Source: Branchipolynoe longqiensis (lineage: Eukaryota; Annelida; Polychaeta; Phyllodocida; Polynoidae). Taken from it: 64,000 bases of DNA. The notes beneath the pieces are model-generated. The model did no database searches. It was not told the origin of the DNA and saw only the letters and a program-made list of their open reading frames with translations. Positions 1 to 10,131 of this stretch are shown here, piece after piece. A program made the translations under genes and the position numbers. The DNA lies in NCBI GenBank assembly GCA_030323885.1, contig CM059193.1, forward strand, positions 90,473,825-90,537,824, given 5' to 3'. Within the stretch, counting starts at the first letter, position 1; each line of letters starts with the position of its first letter.

Positions 1-836
1 GACCTAGCACCTGCACTCCTCATATACTGCCCACACTATGTCTCATTGTCACTTTAGCCTGTATACTGAAGCAGTGCCCACAACCCATGGGACAGGAGTC
101 CTATGGCTGTGGATACACTCAATTTGAATAGATGAATTTGGATAGCATCAGACAGAGTGTCTGGGGTTCCTGCTCAAAAGTAGGTGTGTCTCACTCAAGA
201 GCCAGGATGAGAGTGATTTTCCTTCAGTGTGTCTGAAGCAAAATCTTGAATAATTAATTAGCTGAGACTAGTGTGTGGTCAGGATAGGCCAAGGGAGTCA
301 GGTGACCGGACATTCCCCAGCCAGCCAATGAGACACTCCCCACAGACTGGGTGGGTGACCACCCCCATTAGGGGCTGTCACTCAAACCAGCTGCAGGTGG
401 TGCACTCTATACATATGCAAATTAGGCAGGTGGGTCAGTCGGTGGTCCTGGGTGGACAGGATGTTGCAAACAGTTACAGATATGTATATGGATATATATA
501 GTAAACTTGTTCTTTTTCTCCAATTGTATTCTTTATGAACACATAGAGAGCATTTCAATAATCATGTACTGTTTCTTGCAAAGGAACTCTTTTCATTAAC
601 TCCAAACACCATATATAACAGATAGTTTACACCACCCAGCATCATGTACATTTCCATCAACTCCACTCATAATACACAACATATAGTTTACCTCACTCAG
701 TATCATGTACCATGAGAATGGGGATTTTATTACTTTTAGTTTACGCAACCTGATTCCCACTCGGACATCCAAGAATAATAATGCTCTCTGCCAATATATA
801 ATTCTTAACCGAAAATCCGTATATTTTTACACTATA
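1..836. other. Unclassified AT-rich sequence with a short duplicated unit
   Basis: I see no gene or recognisable element here. Around 590-713 a unit of about 62 bp occurs twice, sharing 'atagtttac', 'actc' and 'atcatgtac'; this is a small local duplication. Short ORFs in the stretch have no recognisable domain. Confidence 0.4.
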
Positions 837-952
837 TCATGGCAGCTGGTTTCCTCCAAAGAAATATGTCAGAATGACCAGATGTTTGACGTCCAATAGC
901 CGATGATAACAATCAATGTGCTCTAGAGGCGTCGTTAAATAAAACGAGCTAT
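837..952 (+). mobile_element. SINE-C, 3' fragment
   Basis: This is the 3' end only of the tRNA-derived SINE-C family. It matches the full copy at 15064-15394 through 'tttcctccaaagaaat', 'tgacgtccaatagccgatga' and the tail 'gcgtcgttaaataaaac'. The tRNA-like head is absent, so it is 5'-truncated, as usual for target-primed insertions. The body and tail resemble a SINE widespread in molluscs, which is recalled and was not searched. Confidence 0.75.
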
Positions 953-1015
953 TTCTTTTCACCTCAGCTGTTTGCCAGGATGTAACTCCAACAAGCAACC
1001 AAAGATTGTGTGGAA

Positions 1016-1325
1016 GTTCTCGGTGGCGGAGTGGTTAGAGTGTCTGACTTTTTTCTAGGTTGGACTCCTAATCTGAAGGTCAGCGGTTCGATTCCCCGTG
1101 CCCCAGCTCTGCCAATTTGGATTTCCACCGCTGTGTATAACTTACAGCATCATCAAAAGCCAGTTGCTCTCATACCATGTCTATGTGGTGTGGGAGGTTA
1201 AAAATCCCTTGGGTCGGTAAAGGTGTAGGCTCGGGCTTTCTATCGACCAGCAGTGGAATGAGGAAGACCAGTCGTCTATGACTGAAATTTCCCATGCTTA
1301 AACAACTAATGGACCAACAAAAAAA
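1016..1325 (+). mobile_element. SINE-B, full-length copy
   Basis: The head 'ggcggagtggttagagtg' looks like a pol III A box of a Ser/Leu-type tRNA, and 'ggttcgattcc' like a B box. The body runs through 'gtgtgggaggttaaaaatcc', 'gggctttctatcgaccagca' and the tail 'ttaaacaactaatggacc', ending in an A-rich run. The same order is seen at 46478-46730 (+) and, inverted, at 37712-38030. The tRNA-like part has extra bases between its boxes and should not be annotated as a tRNA gene. Confidence 0.8.
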
Positions 1326-1499
1326 AGAAGAGAATAAAAAGATTCGGTGAATATCGCGGAGTGTACGTCGGGCATTGCGTTGGGTGCGGCCTGTTTGCGT
1401 GTTTGGTGAGGCGGGCATGGAGAGTCTGACAATAGAGCCTGCCACCCAATGGGAGGAGTCCCTTCTGAGGAGCTAATGAAGGGCAGCCCTGGAGGAGGC

Positions 1500-1780
1500 T
1501 GCAGGGGCGATAATGAGCACAGGGTGGTGGGTGGAGAGGTTGAGTGGGGTTGGAGAGGGTCGGGGTCAGGGTAAGGGTAAGGAGTGTAGAGGGTGTGGGG
1601 AAGTGGGAGTGGTAGTAGTAGTGGTGGTAGTGGTATTAGAGGGAGAATGTTAGCTGTGGGGATGGAGGTGAGGGTGGGGATTAGAGGGTGAGTGGGGGCG
1701 ATAGTGGGAATTGGTATAGAGGGGGAGTGATAGTTGTGGGGATGGAATTCAGGATATGTGAGGTACTGGGTTTTACTAAG
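1500..1780. repeat. G-rich degenerate minisatellite
   Basis: Loose repeats of words such as 'tgtggggatggaggtgaggg' and 'ttagaggg' fill this interval and recur at 2190-2400. The minus-strand ORF across it is proline- and threonine-rich and follows from the base composition. It appears related to the denser array at 2400-3110. Confidence 0.65.
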
Positions 1781-2065
1781 TTGCATTGATTTTGTGGCCC
1801 TGCGCCAACAGTTCTACACTGCAGACAGTATGCATGACCTCTTTACTGAGGTAAAACAGGAAAAGATGTTAGCCTTTTTGAGGGCAGCTGGACTGGACCA
1901 CCTCATATAGTTTACTAAATAGATTCTATCAATTATTAATAAAACTTTTCTTTTTCTATGGGAAATTGTTTCCCTTGACCACAAATATATGATTGTGAGC
2001 TTTCTAATTTAATGAGTGTCTATTGGCACATAATTGATTGTCTGCTTTTACATGTAAAAGCGATG

Positions 2066-3452
2066 GTTTGAGCAAAAAACTGACATTTCCCACCGTGAAT
2101 ATGGCCTATGCTGCCGACACGGCGTAAAGCAACCACTAATCAATCAATCAGTCAATCACTGGGTGTGGGTGTGGAGTAGGGGTGTTATTTGTGGGGATGG
2201 CGGTGAGGGTGGGTGGAGGTATAGAGGGTGGGGGTAATGGTTGAAGGGGTAGTGGGAATGGATGTACAGGGGGAGTGCTAGTTGTGGGATGTCGGTAAAG
2301 GGTGGGGATTAGAGGGTGGGTAGGGGTGGAGAAGAGGGTGAAATCCGGGTGTAGAGGTTGCGGGTACCGGTACAGCGAGGGTCTGTACGGTAGGAGTTAG
2401 AGTGGGGTGAGGGTTGTCGGATGGGGATGGGGTGGGTGTGGGGGGAGTAGAATGGGGTAGGAGGGGTGGGATGGGGGGGGGGGTCGAGAGTATAGTGGGT
2501 GAGTTGTGGGGATGGGGGTGAGGTGGCGGAGTTGAATGGGTGATGGTTGTGGGATGGGGGTGTGGGGTTTGGGAATGGGATGGGGGTGGGGAGTAGAGTC
2601 GGGTGTGAGAGGTGTGGGGATATGGGGGGTGGGGTGGGGGGACTGGAGTCGGGTGAGCGGTGTGGGGATGCGGGTGGGGTGGGGGAGTAGAGCGGGGTGA
2701 GTGGGGGTGTGCGGATGGGGGTGGGGTGGGGGGAGTGGGAGTGGCGTGAGGGGGTGGGGATGGGGGGTGGGGTGGGAGTAGAGCGGATGGGTGAGGGGTG
2801 TGGGGATGGGTGGGGTGGGTGGAGTAGAGTGGCGTGAGGGGTGTGGGGATGGGGGTGGGGTGGGGTGGGGGAGTAGAGTGGGGTGAGGGGTGTGTGGATG
2901 GGGGTGGGGTGGGGGAGTAGAGTGGGGTGAGGGGTGTGTGGATGGGGGCGGGGTGGGAGAGTAGATGGTGGGACTTGTGTGGGTGGGGGTGGGATGGGCG
3001 CTTTCGAGGTGTAGGGTGGGAGTCGAAGGGGTGCTGGTTGTGCGGGTGGGGTAAGGGTGGGGTAAGGGTGGGGTAAGCTTGGGGTAAGGGTGGGGTATTG
3101 GTGGTGGTGAGGAGAGTGCCTGTGAAGTGTGAAGGTGTGAGGATTTTTTTCTCTTTTTAATAGGCAAGGGCACGTAATCCCTTGAGAGAGATTAAACAGT
3201 TAAATGCACTGCCTTATTGGTATCTCTGTTCACTCTACTATGGATGGATAATGATAAACCCTTTGTCGCGTGTAAAGCTCTGTACTGGTCCCCCCCCCCT
3301 CCGGCTGGGGGGGACCAGTATATACAACTCGTATATCCCCACAAATAACACCCCTACTCCACACCCACACCCAGTGATTGACTGATTGATTGATTAGTGG
3401 TTGCTTTACGCCGTGTCGGCAGCATAGGCCATATTCACGGTGGGTATTTTTT
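2066..3452. repeat. Inverted repeat flanking a G-rich minisatellite
   Basis: The arms are about 2089-2199 and 3335-3445. They are near-perfect reverse complements over about 110 bp, including 'gctgccgacacggcgtaaag' and a (TCAA)n stretch. Outside this the similarity continues with several differences ('gagcaaaaaactg' against 'gagtaaaaaat'). The loop holds a G-rich minisatellite (2400-3110, unit about 43-48 bp, with 'ggatgggggtggggtggggg' and 'agtagagtggggtgag'). The minus-strand ORF over the loop is a low-complexity Pro/His/Thr/Ser artefact. The structure could be a foldback element or two inverted copies of one repeat. Confidence 0.7.
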
Positions 3453-3611
3453 ACTCATACTCTTACAGTTTGTTCATTATCATAACGCTACTTGTTCCAC
3501 TATCATAATGTAAGAATTATTATATATATATATATAAGCTTTGTTATATATTGGCTACCTGTCCGCTAATGCGTCAACTGTCTTACCAACTACTCTCACT
3601 ATACCGTTGAT

Positions 3612-4655
3612 GGTTAGTTGTTTGAGTTCTACGTCATCTTATGGAGCAGTCACACTACGACGTGTTGCATCAACGTTGGACAACGCGTGGGAACGCGTTG
3701 GGTTTTTGGGCGATACGTCGGAACGCGTCGGAACGCGTTACTGGCGCGTTAGAAACACGTTACGGGCGCGTCGGTACACGTCGGTACATGTATATTTTGA
3801 TACAAAACGTCGGCGCGCGTCGGGCAGCGCCGAAAGTTTTGTGCTTGCACAAAACTTTCGGTGCTGGCCGACGCACGCCGACGGGTTGGCTAGCGCGTTA
3901 CTGGCACGTTTTCAGGACGTCGATACGCGTTACCAGCAACGCGCCGGCAACGCGTCAACAACGCTTCAACAACACGTCAACAACACGCTTGGAACCCGTC
4001 GACTTCTTGGGAACCCGCCGATAACACGGCGATAAGACGTTGATAACAGGCGCCCAACCCGCCATCTGCGACTGACGTGCCGGCGACACGCCGATAACAC
4101 ATTGATAACACGTCGATAAGACGCTAGCAGCCGTGGGAATGCGGCGCAACTTTTGAGAAATTGGGTCAAGCGGCAGGGGTTTCTTGCGCGCAACACGCTG
4201 GCAGCGCGCCAATAACACGCAAGCAACGCGCTGCCAACACGCTGCGATGTTTCGACTTTTCGCAAAACCCGCCGAAAAGTTTGACGTTTCTCGACGCGTT
4301 GAATATATTTAAGCGCGTTGGCGGCACGCCGCAATACATGTCGTAGTGTGACTGCTCCATAAGGTCATATCTGGACGGGCACGGACTTGTGACTGTGCAC
4401 ATTCATGGCAACTTTATAGTGCTGCCCAACTGGGTAATCACACCGCTGCCGCCATGATCCAATATCCCACTCAGTCACATTATCCTGACAATGAGCAAAC
4501 TAGTCCTTGTCCTATCCTAGTAATGCCGAGCGCCAGGCCAGGAAGAGACAAGTATAGATTGTAAAAAGTCATTGGTTTGACTGGACCAGGAACCAAATTC
4601 CCACCTTCTGCACGCGAGGCCCATGCTTTACCGACTCGGCCACCACGCCTGGTTA
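3612..4655 (-). mobile_element. SINE-A copy interrupted by a CGT-MITE
   Basis: The right part (4364-4655) is SINE-A in reverse, from 'gtcatatctggacgggcac' through 'tttatagtgctgccc' and 'catggtttgac'-type motifs to the inverted tRNA-like head near 4640. The left part (3612-3637) is the inverted 3' tail ('ggttagttgtttgagtt'). The 726-bp CGT-MITE at 3638-4363 sits between them, so the SINE was there first. About 15 bp expected at the junction are missing. Confidence 0.7.
3638..4363. mobile_element. CGT-MITE copy 1 (non-autonomous TIR element)
   Basis: The terminal inverted repeats read CTTATGGAGCAGTCACACTA on the left and the reverse complement on the right, continuing through CGAC. GTCAT flanks both sides and may be a 5-bp target-site duplication, although the SINE-A target contains similar words. 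The 726-bp interior is a degenerate iteration of CG-rich words (AACGCGT, GCGTCGG, ACACGTC). A near-perfect palindrome at 3827-3864 has arms GCGCCGAAAGTTTTGTGC. Overlapping ORFs on both strands are Arg-rich products of the repeats. Copy 3 is the same subfamily inverted. No transposase is present; the superfamily is not identified. Confidence 0.8.
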
Positions 4656-4680
4656 CCGCTGATGTCTATGTGTATATATA

Positions 4681-4933
4681 AGCCTTTCTCAAAAGGTGCT
4701 AACTCTATTTTTGTGTGTCCATTGTAACGCTTAACACAAAACAGCACAGAAACAGTTACACTGAAAACACTTGGACATTTGCTTCAAATCAATATGTATT
4801 CTATTGGGATTATGAAACACCATATCAAAACAAATCAGTTTATCCTGAGCAAATACATGAGTAGATAGTATGTTGATTGTTATAATGGACAAAGTGTTGT
4901 CCCATATTGCTTAGCACCTTTTGAGACAGTCTC
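4681..4933. mobile_element. Mariner-like MITE copy 1
   Basis: A 253-bp element begins AGCCTTTCTCAAAAGGTGCT and ends with the near reverse complement ('agcaccttttgagacagt'). It follows a TATATATA run, consistent with TA target preference. The interior ('caaatcaatatgtatt', 'gattatgaaacaccat', 'atcctgagcaaat') is shared with 6663-6914. The TIR and TA context suggest Tc1/mariner; no transposase is encoded. Confidence 0.75.
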
Positions 4934-5537
4934 ATATGTTCACAGATATAGGTATATATATAAGTATATACATCTAAGGTTACTACTAACAACAACAAGA
5001 AACCAGTATGGGTAATACGGTTTATTGAGAACTAATGAGATTACCGTACCTGGCTTGGCCAAATCGCCAAACCGAAATGAAATAATAATAAAATGAAAAA
5101 AATGTGTGGTTCGACCAATGCGTGATAATGAGGAGAGGCAGTCTTGGGACTCGCGCACTGCCTATATATGGCGATCCAGGCGCCACCTGGTGGATCAGCC
5201 CACATAAGAATGGACACTGTTAGTCCAGTTCAGCCTTTGCGGCGATGCAGCGCCGACTACCGTGGGGTTCTAACTAAGAAGTGACACCCTGTGAACATTG
5301 TCGAGAATTAATATTAAAAACCAGGACGGAACCCCAGCCCCTTACACCAACATATATACAAGTATATACTAAGTATATATATATATATATACATATGTGA
5401 TGTATAACGAATTATGCGAGTATAAAAATATGAAAGGAATTGTTTCCATCATATATTACCGACCCACCCTCTGGGGAGGCTTAGGACTAACATGCATATA
5501 GATATATATAAATATACATAAACAATACCCACAGAGG
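4934..5537. other. Unclassified; AT microsatellites
   Basis: No gene is recognised. Around 5165 'gcctatatatggcga' resembles a TATA context inside unclassified sequence, and (TA)n tracts lie near 5345-5400 and 5495-5515. The 72-aa minus-strand ORF near 4940-5158 has no domain I recognise. Confidence 0.35.
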
Positions 5538-5700
5538 ATTTCGCCAAAATCCAACAACCGGAAACGGAAATAGGCCTCTATGGGCGCCGCCATTTGTAAA
5601 CTCGTGTTGAATAATCGAGAAATCAAAATCCAGCAAACGGAAACGGAAATCGTCCTAAGGTGGCCGCCATTTGTACTATACTCGTGTTAATAAATAAATC
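5538..5700. repeat. Two-copy tandem duplication (about 90 bp)
   Basis: Two adjacent units share 'aaatcca', 'ggaaacggaaat', 'gccgccatttgta' and 'ctcgtgtt'. They are diverged, so this is an old local duplication. No coding content. Confidence 0.6.
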
Positions 5701-6141
5701 ATTCTCCAAGCGCTTATATGTATATGTCAAAAGACAAGTTTGTAATTCCAAACTTTCATGTTTATGCCAAATTGTTCTGTATTTCTATTAATTTAGTTCT
5801 GCACTGCGTGTAGCGGCACACTGCATAGAATGCAAACTCAAAAGCACAGGCATTTGTCTGGCTCTCTACGCCATACAAACTCGTCAAACTTCTGTCTGCA
5901 GCAAAAGGTGGACGACAGCGATTGATTAATAATATATTCAATTTTTATAGACAGTTTATTAATTCCGACGAATGCGGGCGGGTCGGTACTAAGCATTGCT
6001 TATTCATATTATATTATTATATTATTTGATTACCATTGTTATTCTCTGTGTAAGACTCCACCCTTGACCGATGGCGCCACCTGCACCCACCTCCCCTCCA
6101 TCAGGTGTCGACAAATGTCAGTCGCACTGGAGACATATATG
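5701..6141. other. Unclassified; fragment related to the 10.4/11.2 kb repeat
   Basis: Mostly unique-looking sequence. At about 6050-6110 the order 'gtaagactcc', 'cccacctcccctcca', 'caaatgtcagtcgcac' parallels the inverted-repeat arms at 10390-10460 and 11210-11290, so it is a diverged fragment of that family. Confidence 0.4.
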
Positions 6142-6625
6142 TAGTGGTCTGCACTCACCTTTCAGGCAAGGAGCCGCATAAACAGTTAGGCATACGTAGT
6201 GTGTTGATATACGGGAGCCTGGGTGGTGTAATGGTTAGCCCACTGCCCCACAATGCAAAGAGATGTGGGTTCGAGTCCTGCTCTAGGTGCAATAGTTCCT
6301 ATTTTCATCAGCCCCGACAACACTGGTTGCTGTGACCATGATCCTGTACAAGCTACGGGCTGTCTAGTTGTTGAACCTACCCTATGTAAGTGCATTGCCT
6401 GTATGTATGTAATTGTAAGCATTAAAAGACTTATAATTCCAACAGGACGAGCGTAGTGGTCTGCACTGACCTCTTAGGAAAGGAGCCACATATACAGGTA
6501 GCCGTGGGTAGTGTGTTGATATCAGGGAGCCTAGGTGATGTAATGGTTAGCACACTGGCCTGGAATACATAGAGATGTGGGTTTGAGTCCTGCTCTAAGT
6601 GCAATATTTCCTACACCCCCCACAA
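6142..6625 (+). repeat. SINE-D tandem pair
   Basis: The words 'gtagtggtctgcact' and 'ggagcc(g/a)cata' recur at about 6142 and 6453, a period near 311 bp. Each unit holds a tRNA-like segment: A box 'gtgtaatggttagc', B box 'gtgggttcgagtcc'. The tRNA-like segment is internal to the unit. A similar pair lies inverted at 11830-12310, so the tandem state is a property of the family and not a local accident. Single copies occur at 31570-31665, 34965-35060 and 52045-52290. Confidence 0.75.

Positions 6626-6632
<7 letters not shown>

Positions 6633-6662
<30 letters not shown>
6633..6662. repeat. (TA)n microsatellite
   Basis: A perfect TA run directly abuts the mariner-like MITE at 6663 and is probably its TA-rich target. 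Confidence 0.9.
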
Positions 6663-6665
<3 letters not shown>

Positions 6666-6913
6666 CCTGTCTCAAAAGGAGATAACACTTTTTTTGTTTG
6701 TTCAATGTGACGATTGCCACAAAAAGGCACGGAAATGGTTCCACTGAAAACATTAGGAGATTTGTTTCAAATCAATATGTATTATATTGGGATTATGAAA
6801 CACCATGTACAAATAAAATCAGTATATCCTGAGCAAATGCATCAGCAGATAGTATGTTGATCGTTACAATGGACAAAGTTGTGTCCCATATTGCTTAGCA
6901 CCTTTAGAGCCAG

Positions 6914-6914
<1 letters not shown>
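6663..6914. mobile_element. Mariner-like MITE copy 2
   Basis: This is the same element as 4681-4933: the start is GAGCCTGTCTCAAAAGGAGA and the end 'ttagcacctttagagccag'. It is flanked on both sides by (TA)n runs (6633-6662 and 6918-6947), fitting TA-specific insertion. It encodes no transposase. Confidence 0.75.
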
Positions 6915-6917
<3 letters not shown>

Positions 6918-6948
<31 letters not shown>

Positions 6949-7535
6949 CGGTAGTAAAGCGTCCAGGGGCCGGTGGTATTACCGGAAGTAGGCTCCCGCC
7001 ATGAGTCACGTTCCCCGGAACGGGCGGTTCAGGGAAATAGAAATAACGATCACCTTCGTTATTTATATTCCCATAATGGATTATATAGCATATAAATAAC
7101 CCCCCACACATATTAAACAATTCAGCAGCCTAATGGAAGTACATCCTATATATGATAGCACTTATATTGGCACTTATATAGTGATATATTGCCTTTTACT
7201 ACACCCAACTATGAATAAGTTCATATACAATAGAAAACACATAAATCACGCTAAGAAAATTAAACTGATATACTTTATAGGCTGCGACTCTAAAGGAAGA
7301 TTACTCGGGGAGGTTGGTGCTCTCATGGGGTTCATGTAATGTGCATATTGCAATCAATTACGAAGAATGGTTGACCCCAAAAATGCTAAATAATAGCTTG
7401 ACATAGAAGATGGTGTATGTAGGGCGTTAATTAGGTAGAGGAGCCTCATCTTAGCCTGCGCAAAGAGGAGGCTCCTACCATCAATTAGACGATCACTCAA
7501 CCTTTGTAATTGTAGGAAATGGCTCTATGTTTATG

Positions 7536-7540
<5 letters not shown>
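6918..7540. other. (AT)n tract and unclassified sequence with short GC hairpins
   Basis: The (TA)n run ends near 6945. Two short palindromic segments follow, 'ccggtggtattaccgg' (6970-6985) and 'gttccccggaac' (7010-7021). The rest to 7540 holds only short ORFs with no recognised domain. Confidence 0.35.
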
Positions 7541-7566
<26 letters not shown>

Positions 7567-7850
7567 CTAGGCAATAAGGTTAGACAAAGCAGAGTTGGGC
7601 TGAGTTCTTTATTAGTTCTCTGGCTGGGACTAATATGCCCTGCCAAAAAGAAAAATGCGAGCGAAGTGACAGTGGTTTGAATCATTTCCGCAGCAAACAT
7701 TTGGCGCCCCAATTGCGCGCATATAAATGGGTGGGTGCGCGAATCCCAAATACACGCAAATAATCGTACAATGAATATGATATCAATATTGGAATTGCTC
7801 CGTTCCTTTATATTATTATAATACATTATAATACACATATATACATATAA
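7541..7850 (-). mobile_element. Possible LTR-like segment
   Basis: After a (TA)n run comes 'taaagcactaggcaa'. Read on the minus strand the segment contains 'actaataaagaactc', a polyadenylation-type AATAAA. On the plus strand 'ttggcgccccaatt' at about 7699 resembles the start of a Lys-tRNA primer-binding site. A similar arrangement ((TA)n, 'taaagttaggct', 'tactagtctcttggct') lies at 63525-63640. No LTR pair or pol domain is seen, so this is weak. Confidence 0.25.
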
Positions 7851-7967
7851 TAACTCTTACATAGTGGTCGAGACAAACGATATATATAAAAAAGTAATAT
7901 AGAGATACGTAATGCGGTATGAGTTAGGGGGCAAAAAGACCCCTACTCCTGTATTTAAACAAAATTC

Positions 7968-8118
7968 CTCCGAGCTAGTGGAGAAGAGGCCCCGCACAGG
8001 ACGTGGAGAGGTGCATGCTGGTACCCGCCCCCCCCCCCCCACCCTGGTTAGGGTGGGGGTAGTAGTGCCACCCACTCCAGGTATTATTACATGTGATAAC
8101 GGGCTTATCACTAAAACA
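7968..8118 (+). repeat. GATAA-hairpin repeat, copy 1
   Basis: This roughly 150-bp repeat starts AATTCCTCCGAGCTAGTGGA and ends with the hairpin GATAACGGGCTTATC followed by ACTA. Copy 2 lies at 9980-10131 in the same orientation, so the two flank the DIRS-like fragment as direct repeats. An inverted relative lies at 10480-10625. A poly-C/poly-G stretch in the middle varies between copies. Confidence 0.75.
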
Positions 8119-8164
8119 TAACTTTTATCTTGTGGTTGAGACATTAACCCACAACTCAAAAAGA

Positions 8165-8845
8165 AAAATAATCTAGGCGGGACAGCACACCGCCGCGAGG
8201 AGGTTGGTGACCTGTAGATCGTTGGCGGTGCGTTTCCGGAGGGGAACGCACAGATAGAGGTAGACACAGTCACTCGACCAGTCGCCACGGGTAATGATCT
8301 CCTGGATCGAGCTGCCGGCCATTAGTAGGTAGCTTGCGCCACCTCTCCTGAGCGAGTGACTCGAGAAGAGTGTGGAATCAAGACCCGGACGGTGGCAGGG
8401 TCTCTTAAGTACCGAGGTGTAGTTAGAGTACTCCATGGGTGATGCGCCTGAGGGTGTGGGCATGCAGAAGGCTTGGTCCGCAGAGTGAGCCAGGAGCTGG
8501 GCGAAGTGGAGCTCCACCGCCCTGACCACACACAAAAGAGGGTGAGACCCTGCCAATCGGGATGTCCAGTGTTGTCTTCGCAAATTGTATCGTGAAATCC
8601 TCCCGTAGGAGCGGACCATCCGCGCGTGTTACGTGTGCTTTCCTGAGCTGACCCCTAAAGGAAGTCAGGATTGCTGCCTTAAATGAGGTGTGGCTGGGAG
8701 AGTCTGAGAGGGGGGCCAACATGGCATCTATATGGCCTGGCAGAAGCGGGGCAGCTTGGCGAGAAAAGTCACCTAATGACCTGCATGCCCCTGCCAGGCA
8801 CCTGCAGAGGTTGAAATTGTCATAACCAATCGCCAGCCTCCCCAC
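8165..8845 (-). pseudogene. DIRS-like tyrosine recombinase (decayed)
   Basis: Two overlapping minus-strand frames carry one tyrosine-recombinase domain. The upstream frame (8845-8423) contains 'SFKAAILTSFRGQLRKAHVT' and 'LLREDFTI', the usual context of the first catalytic Arg (about residue 68). The downstream frame (8619-8173) contains HSLRRGGASYLLMAGSSIQE (HxxR box, His about 88, Arg about 91) and GDWSSDCVYLYL, with Tyr 120 or 122 as nucleophile candidates. A frameshift near 8560-8580 separates them. In DIRS-type retrotransposons this enzyme integrates a circular DNA without target-site duplication. It lies downstream of an RNase H remnant, the usual DIRS order. The similarity is from motif recognition; the copy is not functional as it stands. 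Confidence 0.8.
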
Positions 8846-8989
8846 GCCCTATAGGTGTAGATTACGTGAGCTGAGATAGGAGCGGATGGAAGCGTAGTGC
8901 ATCGATTTAGCCAGCCAAGTGATGTATAGGCAGACTTGCCAAGAACTGCAGGGGGGATGGGGAATGACCATAACGTTCACAGAATGTCA

Positions 8990-9810
8990 TGTATTTCCTG
9001 AGCCTCGCGCTGGTGCAAAGTTTGGTTGAGGTGCCAAGTACTGGCCCTGTAGCTCATCACAATCCTTCTCGAGGGAGTGGATATCTGTAAAGAGGTTGTC
9101 ATTGGAATATATGGCGTCAGCACATGTGGTCAGAGTGATAGCTTTGTCCAGGCATGCATTCGCGTCATGCTCATTTAGACGGGAGAGGCTATCACATACA
9201 GAATTGTCACTGCTCTTAATGTAAATCGAGCTAATATCAAAGTTTAAATTTTACTGCTAACCAGAACAATTCATACAACCAATTCAGTATGTGCATGTTC
9301 TGCGATCTACCCGAATTTAGAGCGCGCATGACCGTGGTGTTGTCAGTTACCATTATCACGTTACGGTTTGCCCACCCATGCGCCCAATGGTTCACAGCAC
9401 AGAGGGTAGGTCAGAATTTGAACGTGTTGATGTGCACTAATTCGCCAGTTTTCTCAAAACAGCCATCAAACTGTTGTTCCTTGTGGTGGCCAAGGTGCGG
9501 GACATCGCCCGGTGCCTGGCTGCCCCCCCAGCCCTTGGCCCCCACCAGCCAGTCTCCTGCATGGAAGGCTGCAAAGCTGAAGCCGCTAGAATCACTGTAC
9601 ATACAGAGAACCTGGGAGTGGCTGGGGCAGACATTGGCATAACCATTGAAGGTGGCGGCAAACTTTAGCCACCAGCGGAGGTCCACCTTGAACTCCTGGT
9701 TCAGGTGGATTTTGTATTGAGAGCGTTTACCTGAGCCACAAAGGTTGTATATGCGCCTGGCGAAGGTGCGTCCTCCTCTAACAACTTTGAAACTTATGTG
9801 GCGCATTGGT
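8990..9810 (-). pseudogene. DIRS-like RNase H region (decayed)
   Basis: The minus-strand frame 9806-9411 contains 'VDLRWWLKFAATFNG' and 'MYSDSSGFSFAAF', the DxS RNase H start (Asp about 72) typical of DIRS/Ngaro pol. After a stop the reading continues in the same direction with 'VTDNTTVMRALNSG', then 'SSDNSVCDSLSRLNEHD', matching the conserved 'N..aDaLSR' end of the domain. Reverse transcriptase, which should lie upstream, is not found between 9810 and the repeat at 9980, so the element is 5'-truncated. With the recombinase at 8165-8845 it forms one degraded retrotransposon. Confidence 0.75.
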
Positions 9811-9979
9811 CAGTGTGGAGGTTGACGGAGGTATCTTTTCAGGAGATACAATCGATTATAGTCCTGGAACCTAGGGAGTCAGGTTTTGGCACGTGCCAAT
9901 AGGGTGGGTGCAGCGCTTGGGCATTGTCCTGCCCGTTAATATACCCCTATCAATCTGACCGTTAATATACCCCTATCAA

Positions 9980-10131
9980 ATTCCTCCGAGCTAGTGGAGG
10001 AGAGGCCCCGCGCAGGAGGCGGAGAGGTGCATGCTGGTACCCCCCCGGGAATGGGCCGGTGGGCTGGGGGGGGGGGGGGTAGTGCCACCCGCTCCAGGTC
10101 TTATTACATGCGATAATGAGCTTATCACTAT
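9980..10131 (+). repeat. GATAA-hairpin repeat, copy 2
   Basis: It matches copy 1 (7968-8118) over its whole length: AATTCCTCCGAGCTAGTGGA, 'gagaggtgcatgctggtacc', 'gtagtgccacccgctccagg' and the terminal hairpin, here GATAATGAGCTTATC. The central G run is expanded. It runs straight into AT-rich sequence at 10132. Confidence 0.75.

Noticed and set aside
1016..1100. tRNA-Ser/Leu-like sequence and similar tRNA-like heads throughout
   Set aside because: Each continues into a SINE body and lacks convincing stems and anticodon geometry, so none is a tRNA gene.
2397..3173. 258-aa Pro/His/Thr ORF on the minus strand
   Set aside because: Translation of a G-rich minisatellite.
3633..4368. GTCAT as a firm 5-bp target duplication of CGT-MITE copy 1
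   Set aside because: SINE-A has 'gtcct' and 'gtcat' near the junction and about 15 bp are missing, so the match may be coincidental; copies 2-4 give no consistent duplication.
3955..4402. Arg/Ala/Val-rich ORFs in the CGT-MITEs
   Set aside because: Present on both strands and in several frames of each copy, following from CG-rich word iteration; no transposase motif.
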